The notes below the pieces were generated by a model. The model did no database searches, was not told the DNA's origin, and was given only the letters and a program-made list of their open reading frames with translations. Source: Pictodentalium vernedei (lineage: Eukaryota > Mollusca > Scaphopoda > Dentaliida > Dentaliidae). From it: a DNA stretch of 64,000 nt. Positions 33,111-45,125 of this stretch are shown here, piece by piece; position 1 is the first letter of the stretch, and each line of letters starts with the position of its first letter. The DNA lies in assembly GCA_031216915.1 (NCBI GenBank), contig CM062292.1:76862956-76926955 (forward strand). The letters run 5' to 3'. The position numbers and the translations under genes were made by a program.

Positions 33111-34174
33111 AAGAACCCCTTACCCAATGCTCATGATATCAAAATTTGTTATTAGCTCTCCTGACTCCTCCTCATAAACCACTGGACCAATTTGAACTAA
33201 ATTTGATGTGCATCTTCCTTACCATATGTCAATTCAAGTTTGTTCAAATAAAGTTGCCACACCCACTGGGGGCACCACAGGGGCATTACTCTGATAGCAC
33301 ACATAAATTGTTTTCCAAAATTTAAAAAATCCTCTTCTCCAGAACCATTAATTAGATTCTTTTGATATTTGGTACACAACATCTCTAGGGGAGTCAGATT
33401 CAAATTTGTTCAAATCAAGTCCCTGGGTTAATAATTGCACTCTCTGTAGGACTTGAACTTTAACTTTGTGAAATATGAGGAAGTTTCTTTTAAAATCACG
33501 TTCTTCGGATTCACCAGTCAGAATGCTTTCATATTTGGTATACAACATCTCTAGGTGGGTCAGATTCAAGTTTGTTCAAATCGGGTCCCTGGGTTAATAT
33601 TTTGGCTCCCTATTTGAGCCCAAAGTTTAACTTAGTGCAATGTGAGGACATTTCTTTAAAAACCTTCTTCTTTTGATCCACCAGTCAGAATTCTTTCATA
33701 TTTGGTATATAACATCTCAAGGGGGGATCAGATTCAGGTTTGTTCAGTTTGTGTCCCTGGCTTAATATTTGGGCTCTCTATGGATGGGGTGGGGTGGGGG
33801 TGGTGGCAGGGGGAGCATGTTAGGTTCAGGTTTGTTCAAATCCATTCCTTGGTGTTTTTCCATAAAATTTGCCTTTCATGACTTCATTCCTTTGTGTTGA
33901 TGAACCATGTCCAACTGAATGTGACCCCCAAATACTTTTTTGAATCACTTTGGCAGGTGAGCGATTAAGGCCCCTTGTTTTAATTATTTCTTTTTTAAAT
34001 GTTTAAAAAATTTTCAACAAAACCATATCATGTGAACCCTCATTGAAACGAGTGCGTTCCAATGAGCGTTCACATGATATGGTTTTGTTGAAATTGTTTT
34101 ACTTTTTTTTTCAACTGTTCAATTTTTGTAATTAACGTGGGAGCATGCAGCCAATTCATCAGGTAAAGGGTTAA
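33111..34174. mobile_element. Family A MITE (A1) split by element B3
   Basis: Left end CCCCTTACCCAATG..ATATCAAAATTTG, right part from about 33978 with hairpin CATTGAAACGAGTGCGTTCC and GGTAAAGGG TTAA. 34175-34411 has nothing. Confidence 0.75.
33154..33977 (+). mobile_element. AGCT-hairpin element B3
   Basis: AGCTCTCCTGACTCCTCC start (head hairpin deleted). About four B-type units of about 170 bp (ATTTGGTAYACAACATCTC). End GGCAGGTGAGCGATTAAGGC..CCTTG before TTTT. Confidence 0.75.
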
Positions 34175-34411
34175 TGCATCTTTGTTTTGGGATTAGCTGA
34201 GTCGCCCAACTTTATGTCAACTTTGTGTCCAAATTCTCCTGCAGGCTTGACCTCTCGAAAATAAGCCCACCCATATACTTTTTCCCTTTTACTTCACTTC
34301 CCCTGGGCTTATTCCAGGTTCAGTATGGTATTTTAGCTATCCCCATAAATTGTTTGATACACACAACTCAATCTGGTACTCAGGCAATGAAATGTAATAC
34401 CGTCAATTTTG

Positions 34412-34780
34412 TTAACTTCTAAACACTGATGTCAAAATAGCAAAATTTTAAGCAGCAAGTTTTCCCATAATGCAACAAGATTAACCCTTTACCTAACGAA
34501 TCGATCGCATCCACCTGAGTAATATGCAAATTGAGCAGTTGAAAAAATTAAATTTTTCAAAATATTTCAACAAAACCATATCATGTGACCCCTCATTGGA
34601 ACGAGCTCGTTGAGCTCGTTTCAATGAGGGGGTCACATGATATGGTTTTGTTCAAATCTTTTGAAAAATTTAAAAAAAATATTTAAAATAATAAATTTTA
34701 ATATCGTCTGCATTGGGTAAAGGGTTAAATAGGTTAAATTCCCAGATGAATTATAGGAAAAACTTGCAGCTTGGAAACTT
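34412..34780. mobile_element. Family N MITE split by family A copy
   Basis: Left arm ACACTGATGTCAAAATAGC to AATGCAACAAGA, right part GGTTAAATTCCCAGATG truncated. The split is at 34481-34728. Confidence 0.7.
34481..34728. mobile_element. Family A MITE (A1)
   Basis: Complete with TTAA at both ends, core GGAACGAGCTCGTTGAGCTC. 34781-35309 shows nothing recognisable. Confidence 0.9.
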
Positions 34781-35309
34781 TGAAGGCAGTTGTACTTAGG
34801 TCACAGTATCAATATTATTGTACCTTACACTTTGCTCTATACACTCCTCCCAGTGCTCAACACTTCTCCCTCCACAAGTTTTCTACAATTCTTGCTCCCG
34901 TTCTCACATCTCACCTGCCCCGTCTGTACTACTTTGGCAGTCTTACCATGGACAAGAATGTCTGAAATATTCCAGTCTTGACAGTATGTAATGAGCAGCA
35001 TCTGTTGAAATACTGTTTTCTTCTTACATGTATGTCATTGATGTAGCACATGAAAATATTATTTAGTTATCTTATTAGAGTGCTGCCGAATACGTCATAA
35101 CTAAAAGGACCCATTCACTCCTTTTCTTCTAATCTTTCACTAGTTTGCGGTGATAAAGTCGATCTATCTTCTTTATTTGTCATTCAGTGATCCAACTGAC
35201 ATACCCTTGTTTCCTCGACTGAACATTCCAGCGTTTTCATTCTTGTTCATAGTAAGGCTGCCTGCCAAAGTAGTAGGCATTACTCGTTAGAAAGTGATCT
35301 CTTAATCTT

Positions 35310-35525
35310 TTAACTGGTTGAGTGCTGGAGCCCATATTTGGGTTTTAATCTGAAACTTGGCAACCCCAAATAAAAGGCTTCATATTCAATGGATATGCTT
35401 CATATTATCTTTGAAGTGAAATTATTTAGTCTTCAAGGATTTGCCTGGTCACAATTTGTGTAAATTTTATAAATTGTAACAAGCCAAAGACCTGTGAACA
35501 AATTCTGACAACCAACAAGTCATTC
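35310..35525. mobile_element. Family G MITE, right-truncated
   Basis: TTAACTGGTTGAGTGCTGG, CCATATTTGGGTTTTA and a collapsed core (ACAATTTGTG..TAAATTGTAAC). Cut by C2. Confidence 0.7.
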
Positions 35526-36647
35526 AGTCAAGTTTCTACAGAAAAGACATCACACCAAAGCTACATATGAAAACTGAAAAAGATTGGGTGAGGTAATGTG
35601 TACTAATGGAATTGTTGACAATTTGTATGTCAAATACAAGATGGCTGATGACAGCCATGTTTTGGAATGAAATTCAGAGAAACTGGATGGCTCCCATGTT
35701 GACAACACATCAAAAGCTACATATGAAATTTGAAAAAAAAATTGAGTGAGAGATGCGGCCTGTAGGGTGTGCTAATGAAATTGTTGACAATTTATATTCT
35801 GAATCTAAGATGCCTGTTGGTGGCCATGTTTTTCAATGAATTTCAGAAATAGCTCCCATCTAGACATTGCCCCAAAGCCACATATGATATTTGGATCTGA
35901 TCAGGTGAGAGATGTGGCCTGTAGGGTGTGCCAATGGAATTGTTGACAATTTCCGAAACAAATACAAGATGGCTGCTGGTGGCTATGTTTTTCAACGAAA
36001 TTAAAAAAAAATGTTGATAGCTCCCATCTGGACATCACACCAAAGCTACACATGAAATTTGAAAATTGTTGACAATTTATATTCAGAATCTAAGATGCCT
36101 GTTGGTGGCCATGTTTTTCAATGAAATTCAGAAATAGCTCCCATCTAGACATTGCCCCAAAGCCACATATGATATTTGGATCTGATCAGGTGAGAGATGT
36201 GGCCTGTAGGGTGTGCCAATGGAATTGTTGACAATTTCCGAAACAAATACAAGATGGCTGCTGGTGGCTATGTTTTTCAACGAAATTAAAAAAAAAATGT
36301 TGATAGCTCCCATCTGGACATCACACCAAAGCTACACATGAAATTTGAAAAAGATTGGTTGGATAAGAGATGCAGCCTGTAGCGTGTGCCAATGAAATTG
36401 TTGACAATTTACATACCAAATCTAAGATGGCAGCTGGCGACCATGTTTTTCAACGAAATTCGGAAAAATTCAAGAGCTCTAGACATTGCCACAAAGCCAC
36501 ATATCACATTTGGAACTGATCAGGTGAGAGCTGCAACCTGTAGGGTGTGCTAAAGGATTTGTGAACAGACAGAGGAATATACAGACAGATGACAGATTGC
36601 AACCCATCGCAATAGCTCATACATGATGTTGTCAGGTTGAGCTAATA
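35526..36647 (-). mobile_element. Array element C2 (AGCT-hairpin type)
   Basis: The minus-strand 5' end is AGCTCAACCTGACAACATC at 36647, with AGCTATTG soon after. The array has seven units of about 165 bp (GGCCATGTTTTTCAA), including a recent duplication: 35780-36040 and 36080-36340 are nearly identical over about 260 bp. Confidence 0.75.
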
Positions 36648-36745
36648 AAAATGACTGGTCTTCATCGGCGTAAGTCAACATGGGTGGATTTGGAGAGAAG
36701 CGCACCCAGTGTGCGCTCCTCATATATTTTTTGTAATTCAATTTT

Positions 36746-37860
36746 TAGCTTAACTTGGCAAAGTCAAGATAAGCTATTGCCATCACGCGTGCGGAAGTCT
36801 GTGAGTCTTCACATTTTCTTTAGCACAGGCTACACCCTGTAGTTCTTGTCCGATCATCACGAAAATTTCATATGCAGGTTCAAGGTTATGTCTAGATGAG
36901 AATGCCCTCTTTTGCTCGCGATTAGTCAACCGTGATGGCTACACGAGACCGAAAACCTTTAGCACAGTCTACAGGTCGTATTTATGGAGGGATTTCATTG
37001 TAACTTGGTAGAAAGACCGTGTATAATGTCTAGATGTGAACGACTCCTTTTGGTCGCAACCGGTCAACACTGATGGGGTACTCGAGCCCAAAACACCAAA
37101 ACTTTAGCACAGTCTACAGGTCGTATTTATGAAGGGGTTTCATTGTAACTTGTTTGGATGACTCTGTATAAGGTCTAGATGAGAACATCCCCTTTTGGTC
37201 GCTGTCAGTCAAATGTGACAGCTGTGCAGGCCCAAAAATCGAAAACCTTTAGCACAGTCTGCAGGTCGTAGTTATGAAAGGATTTCACTGTACCTTGATA
37301 GAATGACTCTGTATAATGTCTTGATGAGAACCACTTTTGTTCATGGTCGGTCAACCTTTACAGCTGTGTAGGCCTGAAAACCTTTAGCACAGACCCTGTT
37401 TTGTTGCAATCGGTCAACTCTGAACGGTACGCGACCCCAAAACTTTAGCACAGGCTACAGGTCATAGTTATAAAGGGATTTCATTGTAACTTGGTAGGAT
37501 GACTTTGTATAAGGTCTAGATGAGAATGTCCCCTTTTGGTCATGGTCAGTTAACCTTGACAGCTGTGCAGGTGCGAAAACCTTCAGCACAGTATACAGGT
37601 CGTATTTATGAAGGGATTTTATTATAACTTCGTAGGATGGCTCTGTATAATATCTAGATGAGAATGTCCTATTTTGGAGGTTCAGTCTACCGTAACAGCC
37701 GCATGGGTGTGTTACCTAGATTCCTTTAGCACAGTCAACAGCTTGCATTAATGAAGGGATTTCATTGCAAATTTGTAGGATGACTCAGTATAATGTCGAG
37801 ATGAGAGCGTCCTATTTTGGCCAGAATTATGGGTCCGCCACTGGTCAATACAAAACACTG
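36746..37860 (+). mobile_element. AGCT-hairpin element E
   Basis: TTTTTAGCTTAACTTGGCAA (hairpin with AAGTCAAGATAAGC), then seven units of about 147 bp marked by CTTTAGCACAGTCTACAGG. The 3' end is not clear. Confidence 0.7.
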
Positions 37861-37936
37861 ATATTAAAAGATCGGAATGAAATGGAATTAAAGAATATTC
37901 AACAAGGAATATTGCAGATGACAAGCTCTCGGAGGC

Positions 37937-38103
37937 ACAGTGGCAATGTATACTAAGGACTAAAGGTATACTGCACGCCAATGGTGCACTTGTCTTCAAC
38001 CAATGCTGTTCCTACTTGAACAGAGTTGGGGTGTCTGACAGTTGCATGCCACTGCTAGGTGGTTCTCTCTGGCTTCCTCCACCAATTTATTTATTTATTT
38101 ATT
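37937..38103 (+). mobile_element. SINE body fragment
   Basis: GGTATACTGCACGCCAATGG, GTCTTCAACCAATGCTG and TTCTCTCTGGCTTCCTCCAC: the shared body without head, followed by (ATTT)n. Confidence 0.65.
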
Positions 38104-39912
38104 AGCTCAACTTTGGCGAAGCCAAATTTGAGGTATTGTCATGGCCCGTCGTCCGTCTGTCGCGCCGTACACACAGCTTGGGCTAGAGGCCGTATTTATG
38201 AACTGATCTCCATAGAGAGCCCAAATATTAACACAGGGCCCCGATTTGAACAAACTTGAATCCGACACCCCTAGAGATGTTGTATACCAAATATGATAGG
38301 ATTCTGACTGGTGAATCTGAAGAAGATTTTAAAAGAAATTTCTCATATTGCACTAAGTTCAAATTCGGGCTCCAATAAATAGCCCAAATATCAATCCAGG
38401 GATTCGATTGAACAAACTTTAATCTGATCCCCCAAGAGATAATGTATACCAAATATGAAAATATTCTGACTGATGGATGCGAAAAAGATTTTTAAAGAAA
38501 CTCCATGATATGGTACTATGTTACAATTCGGGCTCCCATAGGGAGGATAAATATTAACCCAGGAACTTGATTTGAACAAACTTGAATCTAACCCCCATAG
38601 AGATGTTGTATACCAAATATCAAAAGAATCTGACTGGTGGATCTGAAGAAGATTTTTAAAGATTATGCTCCATATTGCACTAAGTTGAAATTTGGACTCC
38701 CATGGGGAGCCCAAACATTGACCCAGTGACTCGATTTGAACAATCTTGAAGTTGACCCTCATAGAGATGTTGTATACCAAATATGAAAGGATTCTGACTG
38801 GTGGATCTGAAGAAGATTTTATAAGAAATTTTCTCATATTGCACTATGTTCAAATTTGGGCTCCTATAAAGAGCCCAAATATCAACCTAGGGATCTGATT
38901 TTAATAAAATTGAATCTGCCCCCCTTAGAGATGTTATATTCCAAATATCAAACGAATCTGACTGGTGAATGTGAAGAAGATTTTTAAAGAGTATAGGGAG
39001 CACAAAGATTAACCCAGGGACTCAATTTGAACAAACTTAAATCTGACCCCCCTAGAGATGTTGTATACCAAATATCAAAAGAATTGGACTGTTGCATCTG
39101 AAGATTTTTAAAGCTTATTCCCCATATTGCCCTCAGTTAATTATTTGGGCTCCTGTATTGAGCCCAAATATTAACTGAGAGGTTTAATTTGAACACACTT
39201 GTATGTTACACCCCTATGGATGCTGTATACCAATTATCAAAAGATTCTGATCAGTGCCTCTGAAGAAATTTTTTTTTTCAATTTTTGCAAATATGCTGAC
39301 TCAGCATTTTTTCGATGCCCCCATACACAACCGATGGCAATTTTTTTTACAATTACATTCTACTAGTTCTAAGGATGCTTCATACCAAATAACAGTTCTC
39401 TCTTCCCTGTGATTTGGGAAATATGGGCGCTTAATTTTTTTCTATTTTTAGCCTCTTTTTGGGGGGCATCAATCAATTACTTAGGACCCACTTATACTAC
39501 ATGCCAAATTTGTTTCAAATCGGCTCATTGGTTCTTGAAATACAAATTTTGGACAGAGCCCAAAATAGATATGCTCCCACAGGGAGCCCAAATATTGACC
39601 TACCAACTTCCCTTTTATAAACTTTAATCTTCAACACCAAAGGATGTTCCATACAAAATATCACTGCATTCTTTCTAGTGGTTCATGAGAAGATTTTTAA
39701 AGATTTTTAGGCTTTTGGGGCATTAACCAGAGCCCAAAGATGGCAGGTGCTTCATTGAAACAAAACAGAAAGGGTATACTCCATAGATGGTCTGCACAAT
39801 ATATGTTTGAATTTGGCTTAATGGTTGTGAAGAAGGCAAGTTTCCAAAAGGTAACGGACGACGGATGCCAAGTGATGGCAGCAGCTCACACTGACTTGCA
39901 GTCAGGTGAACT
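38104..39912. mobile_element. D2 head fused to reversed B4 array
   Basis: 38104-38212 is a D head (AGCTCAACTTTGGCGAAGCC, CGTCGTCCGTCTG). From 38213 it becomes a minus-strand B array of about 165-bp units (ATGTTGTATACCAAATAT) up to the B 5' end at 39912 (reversed AGTTCACCTGAC). A 148-codon ORF is array translation. The join shows recombination between families. Confidence 0.7.
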
Positions 39913-39929
39913 AACAAGATGTCAGTAAA

Positions 39930-40176
39930 TTAACCCTTTACCTAACCTGAAAAGCAGACGACACTTGCAAAAATAATTCTTGAATAACTAATTTTTTCAT
40001 TTTTTGTCTCAAAAACATAGGTTATGACCCCTCGTTGGAACGAGCTCATCGAGCTCGTTCCAATGAGGGGTCATAACCTATGTTTTTGTGACAAAAAATG
40101 AAAAAAATAATGAAAATTGGCGATTTTTTAGAATAGCGCTGGCCGATTTTGGCCGTTACGTTAGGTAAAGGGTTAA
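39930..40176. mobile_element. Family A MITE (A2), intact reference copy
   Basis: TTAACCCTTTACCTAACCTG..TTACGTTAGGTAAAGGGTTAA with near-perfect core GTTGGAACGAGCTCATCGAG. Useful as the empty site for the split copies. 40177-40580 is AT-rich, nothing seen. Confidence 0.93.
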
Positions 40177-40580
40177 AGAAAAGAAAACAACAATAATAAA
40201 TTTGTATGCCTATTTATTTTGAATTTGTTTTTTTGAAATCATTAACTACGTAATTTATAGTTAAATAAAGACACATGAACAAAAACAAATATTTTCTCCA
40301 CATTTCATTAAGAAACTGATGCAATAAAATGCAATGCACATGTAAAATTTGCAAATATGTACAATTATAACGATAACAAAACAGAGACGATCGGTTGGAA
40401 TGCACCAACAAATTAGAAGCACTTCACCACTGAACTGTAAAGCATTTTCTCCTTTGATATGTTTTTTTTCTATTGGACCCAAAAAATCGCAGGTCTCATC
40501 CATCAATTATTAAATTTATTCAACTATTTACATACTAGAGCTGACAGACGATATTCACAATATTTTCTTCCAAGAAACTA

Positions 40581-40640
40581 AAATTTTCACTTCCAAGACA
40601 TAGCTTATGACCTCTTACTGGAACAAGCCTGGTTATAGTT
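40581..40640. mobile_element. Family A fragment
   Basis: CCAAGACATAGCTTATGACC and TTACTGGAACAAGC: one arm only. Confidence 0.5.
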
Positions 40641-40819
40641 TTTAACAGAAAAGTGTGTCACATTGCAGCATCTGACAGAAAACAAATTCTTATGTTTTAA
40701 TGTTCTGACCCCTTTGAACCCTGGTGGTATCTTCCACGTCAGAGTCAGTAGTTGGAAGAATCCATATTCATTATTTGGGGGTAGTCCAATTACCATTTTA
40801 CCAATAAGTGGGGGTAGCC

Positions 40820-40876
40820 CAATTAATATTTTCAACGTGCAGCCCCTAAGGCTGCACGTTGGAAAATATTGATTGG
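40820..40876. repeat. Palindrome
   Basis: Arms CAATTAATATTTTCAACGTG and complement around CAGCCCCTAAGGCTG. Class unknown. Confidence 0.8.
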
Positions 40877-40936
40877 TCTACACCACATATTCACTTACCA
40901 GCCATCCTACTTAATGAAATTATGACGTATCATGTA

Positions 40937-41337
40937 GGGGGCGTGGTGGCTTTGAGTAACCGGTTCTCGTCAGATCACCAAAGTTAAGCAACATCAAACC
41001 CGGTTAATCATTGGATGGGTGACCATCTGAGAGATCAATTTGGATTCCCGTGTTGTGTCCTTGGGCAAGGTACTTAACCTCGGATGACCACATTGGAGCA
41101 TGATGACGCTGTGTACTAAGGCGTACTGCATGTCGATGGTGCGCATGTCTTCAACCAATCTAACCCTGCCTGTGCTGCAGAGTTACGATGCTGTGGAGCT
41201 GGCAGCTGCTCGTCGTTGCTCAGGGGTTCTCTCCGGGTACTCCGACTTCCTCCACACGTAAAACTGTCACAGTCATGAATAGCCATTGTGCATAAGTATA
41301 TGACCTTAAACACCAATAAATAAATAAATAATGTATC
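40937..41337 (+). mobile_element. 5S-headed SINE
   Basis: GGTTCTCGTCAGATCACCAA and GTTAAGCAACATC, GGATGGGTGACC, then the shared body and CACCAATAAATAAATAA. GTATCAT occurs on both sides. Confidence 0.9.
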
Positions 41338-41341
41338 ATAT

Positions 41342-41690
41342 GGGAGCATGGTGGCTCAGCAGTTATGGCATTGGACTTCAAAGCAAAAGGTCCACGGTTC
41401 GATCCCCGCCAGGGGTAACTATGCTGTGTCCTTGGGCAAGGAACTTACTCCCAATTGCCCACATGGGAGCATGGTGGTGCTGAGTATTAAGGCACACTGC
41501 ATGTCAATGGTGCACTTGTCTTCAACCAATGCTAACCCCACTTGTGCAGTATTAATACGTTGAGGAGTCTGATAGTCGCTCGCTGCAGTTCAGTGGTTCT
41601 CTCTGGGTACTCCGTCTTCCTCCACCTGTAAAACTGTCTAGACACGAGGTGACCCTGAATGTCGAATGTCATTAAACGCCAATATAAACT
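41342..41690 (+). mobile_element. tRNA-headed SINE
   Basis: Box A TGGCTCAGCAGTT, box B GGTTCGATCCC, then the same TGTGTCCTTGGGCAAGG body as the 5S-headed SINE immediately upstream. Tail ATTAAACGCCAATATAAA. Confidence 0.88.
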
Positions 41691-41691
41691 A

Positions 41692-42424
41692 AAGTGTCAA
41701 TGACACTGCAGCTCAACTTCAACATGAGACTGAACTAAATAACTAACTGTATTATGTGCAAAAGGAATTGTAAACAATTTAATAGCAAAATCTGAGATAG
41801 TCGCAGATGGTCATGTTTTTAATGAAATTAAAAAAAAACCATGACTCCCATGCAGACATCACCTTAAAGTGTCATAAGAGAGTTGAAAAACATTGAGTGT
41901 GTGTGCTAAAGGAATTGTTGATAATTTATATGCCAAATCCAAGATGGATACAGGCAGCCAGGTTTTTAAAAAAAATTTGAAAAAAATTGATAGCTCGCAT
42001 CCAGAGATCACACCAAAGCTACATATGAAAACTGAGGAAAGTTGGGTGAGGGATACGACCTATAAGGAGTGCTAATTGAATTCTTGACAATTTATATCCC
42101 AAATCCTGATGGCCACCGGTGATCATGTTTTTCAACGAAATTCAGAAAAATCTAATAGTTCCCATCTGTACATCACACCAAAGCTACATATCAAATTTGA
42201 AAAAGATCTAGTCAGAGGTGCTGTCTGTAGGGTCTGCTAAAGGAATTGTTGACAATTTATATGCCAAATCCAAGATGGCCACTGGCGGCCATGTTTTTAC
42301 CGAAATTCAGAAAAATTTCATAGCTCCCATCTCAACATTGCAGCAAAGCTACATATAAAATTTGAAAAAAATCAGGTGAGAGATATTGCCTGTGGGGTGT
42401 GCTAATGGAATTTTTGACAATGAA
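41692..42424 (-). mobile_element. Array element C3, 3' end and units
   Basis: Reversed 3' end with hairpin AGTGTCA/TGACACT and GAGCTGCAGTG, then about four C units (AAGATGGC, GGCCATGTTTTT). The 5' part is lost. Confidence 0.7.
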
Positions 42425-42572
42425 TATTTGACGCAAGAAATGATTGGTTAAAAAGACGACACAACTTACAGGGGAAAATTTTGTTTAAATATCCTCAAAT
42501 TTAACTTATTTTAATAGCAAGAGATTTCTTGTCAACGGTGGGAATATTCGCCAGCAGTTAGCAAGGAGTTAA
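42425..42572. mobile_element. Family M MITE, right half
   Basis: AAGAAATGATTGGTTAAA, GGGAATATTCGCCAGCAG and GGAGTTAA. The end TTAA (42569) starts the next G element. Confidence 0.7.
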
Positions 42573-43177
42573 CTGGTAGAGTTCTGGAAGCCCATATTTG
42601 GGCTTTTACTCTAAATTTATTTATTTATTTATTGGTGTTTAAGGTCACATATTTCTGCACAATGGCTAACCATGACCATGACAGTTTTACGGGTGGAGGA
42701 AGCCAGAGTACCCGGAGAGAACCACTGAGCAACGGCGAGCAACTGTCAGCTCCCCAACATACCAACTCCACACAAGCAGGGTTAGCATTGGTTGAAGACA
42801 GGTGCACCATCAACATGCAGTACACCTTAGTACACAACGTCTCCGTGCCCCCACGTGGGCAATGGGGGTGAAGTGTCTTGCCCAAGGACACAACGCGGTT
42901 GCCGCAGGTGGGATTCGAACCGAGGACCTCTCGGCTTGCAGCCTGCACCTCTACCAACTGAGTTTACTCTAAAGTACAGACCCCACAACTTAAAGGTCTC
43001 ATATTCAGTGGATGTGCTTCATTTTATGTTTGAAGTGAAATTATTTAGTCTGTTAGAATTTGCCTTGTTACAATTTATGGGAGAGTGCCTATAGGCACTC
43101 TCCCATAAATTGTAACAAAGTAAAGACACGTGAACAAATTCTGATGACCAAAAATAATTTAGCACTCCACCAGTTAA
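42569..43177. mobile_element. Family G MITE with nested SINE
   Basis: TTAACTGGTAGAG..CACTCCACCAGTTAA, intact core GGAGAGTGCCTATAGGCACT. Split by a tRNA-headed SINE. Confidence 0.88.
42616..42962 (-). mobile_element. tRNA-headed SINE, full length
   Basis: The minus-strand head has box B GGTTCGAATCC. Box A is near the truncated start (TCAGTTGGTAGAGG). Shared body and AATAAATAAATAA tail. 11-bp duplication TTTACTCTAAA (42605-42615, 42963-42973). Confidence 0.92.
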
Positions 43178-43485
43178 TGACACTTTCAGCAAACAGAGTC
43201 ACCTCATGTTGGACAGTTTTACATGTAGCGGAAGCTGGAGTACCTGGGGAGAACCACTGAGCAGTGGCGAGCAGCTGTCAGACTCTCCAACTTACTAACT
43301 CTGCATGAGTAGAGTTAGCAGCCGTTGAGGGCATATGCAGTATGTGCAGTATGCCTGCACATGGGTGATCAGGATTAGGTGTCTTTGCACAAGGACACAA
43401 TGCCCTTACCAATCGTCAGCTTTGACCCTTCAGCCTTCCTATTCAAAGTTCCACACTCTAATCACTCAGCCACCACGCTCCCTAA
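43178..43485 (-). mobile_element. tRNA-headed SINE, decayed
   Basis: Shared body (GAGAACCACTGAGCAG, GGACACAATGC) and head remnant GAGTGATTAGAGTG on the minus strand. Alternative tail TGACACTTTCAGC. Confidence 0.7.
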
Positions 43486-43636
43486 CAATAAATGTAGAAA
43501 CTTCAGAAATAAAAATTATTACCTGGCATGCTTTCAAATTTCTAACTTAAAACATTCAATCTTTATTCAATGTTTTCTCCAATAATTACTGCCAGCACAT
43601 AAAAAATTGGTATTATTTTGAGGGTTAATACCTCAA

Positions 43637-43884
43637 TTAACTCTTAACCTGCTGAGTAATTTTTAAAATATTTTTCATCAAATCTAGTCATGGCTCCATT
43701 GGAGCAGCCATGACTAGATTTGATGAAAAATTCCTGAACATTTGATACAAGAAATTATTGGTTAAAGTGTCTACACAACTTACAGGAGAAAATTTGGTTA
43801 AATATCCTCAAATTTGACTTATTTAACGGTAAGAGATTTCCTGTCCTCAGTGGGAATATCCACCAGCAGTATGCAAGGATTTAA
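43637..43884. mobile_element. Family M MITE
   Basis: TTAACTCTTAACC start, TTAA end, core CATCAAATCTAGTCATGGCT and complement around CCATTGGAG. Confidence 0.85.
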
Positions 43885-43950
43885 AGGCAATCCATAGGTA
43901 GAATACAATCATTGGCCATTTTGTATAGGATTCGCTAGCCCAATCACTTA

Positions 43951-44055
43951 TTTATTGGGGTTTAATGATACTTTCAACACTCAAGGTTATATCATGTTGG
44001 ATGGTCTTACAGATGGAGTACATGCAAAGAACCACCATGCAGTTACTCACCCCAC
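43951..44055 (-). mobile_element. SINE 3' fragment
   Basis: Alternative tail TTTAATGATACTTTCAAC and GAACCACCATGCAG only. Confidence 0.55.
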
Positions 44056-44480
44056 ATAAAAACCTGCAATTTAGGTAAATTTAAAGTCAACAAGGGCTAT
44101 AACACTGGAAAACTTATTCGAATCGAAAATTAATTTCCATATGGACATGCACACATCATACTGATACTGCACACCAAGTTTCGTAAAAATCCAGTGAAAT
44201 ATACAGGAGGAGTTAAGAGGACAAGCCTTTGTGATAGAAATTTTGATATTTCCAATGGCCATAACCATGCAAAATTAATCGCATTGAAATTCCGATCCAC
44301 ATGCACATCAACACTTGACACTGATACTTCAGACCAAGTTTTGCAAAAATCCAATAAAAAATGTAGGAGGAGTTAAATGGACAACCATTTGTGATGGACG
44401 AAAAGATGGATGGACAAATGGATGAACACCATTTCAATATCCCCCTCCTGATTTCGTCGGCGGGGGATAATAATCAAAGT
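44056..44480. repeat. Family L element
   Basis: Two copies of a unit of about 175 bp (TTCGTAAAAATCCAGTGAAA / TTTTGCAAAAATCCAATAAA, AGGAGGAGTTAA), then a GATGGATGGACAAATGG tract and GTCGGCGGGGGATAATAAT end. Related to 57876-58228. Confidence 0.6.
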
Positions 44481-44559
44481 TGCATCAGTTGCCTATATAT
44501 TTACTGGGAAATTGGCAGTTAATTGGTTGTGGGTTAGTTTATTTTTGGCGGTCTGAATT

Positions 44560-44640
44560 TATTCATCAAAAAATTGCTTTATTACAAATTATTGGAGTGT
44601 CCACCACAGTCACTCTTCAATAATTTGTAAGAGAACAAGA
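44560..44640. mobile_element. G-like core fragment
   Basis: TTACAAATTATTGGAGTGTC and complement AATAATTTGTAA, as at 52060-52103. Confidence 0.5.
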
Positions 44641-45125
44641 ATTATTTATTTATTTGTTGGTGTTGAACTGGTAGAGTACTAAATTATTTTTGGCTATCAA
44701 ATCTTGTACACACGTCTTTGCCCTGTTATAATTTATGGGAGAGTGCCTATGGGCACTCTCCCATCAATTGTAACAAGGCAAACACCCTTACAGACTAAAT
44801 AATATAACTTCAAAGATAATACAAAGTACATGCACTGAATATGAGCCTTCAAGCTGTGGTACCTGTACTTCAGAAAAAAGCCCAAATATGGGCTTCCAGC
44901 ACTCTACCAGTTAAGGTCACATTCTTCTGTACAATGGCTAATCATGACCGCAACATGGACATAAAGTCATGTTCAGTCAATCATTTATAACCATGTTGCC
45001 CATTTTAGAGGACTTCCACCCCAAACACTGGTGACTGGGTCCGATTTCACCAGTAAAACAGAGCTTGTTTACAACAGTAAAAAAAAACACTGTTTCACTT
45101 CCCAGGGTTCCCAAGGGGAAGTAAA
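44641..45125 (-). mobile_element. K-headed element K2 with nested G MITE
   Basis: Tail ATTTATTTATTTGTTGGTG, then G (about 44664-44914), then GGTCACATTCTTCTGTAC and the K body to CCCAGGGTTCCCAAGG. The G insertion is at the TTTAA of the SINE tail. 45126-45675 has nothing recognisable. Confidence 0.78.
44664..44914. mobile_element. Family G MITE in K2 tail
   Basis: TTGAACTGGTAGAGTACT..AGCACTCTACCAGTTAA, core GAGAGTGCCTATGGGCACTC. The left TTAA is mutated to TTGA. Confidence 0.85.

Noticed and set aside
34771-34981. Two overlapping ORFs of 63-64 codons in a low-repeat stretch
   Set aside because: No domain, no splice support, overlapping frames; not distinguishable from chance.
38391-38837. 148-codon minus-strand ORF, longest in the window
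   Set aside because: It lies entirely in the B4 tandem array and its protein repeats with the array period.
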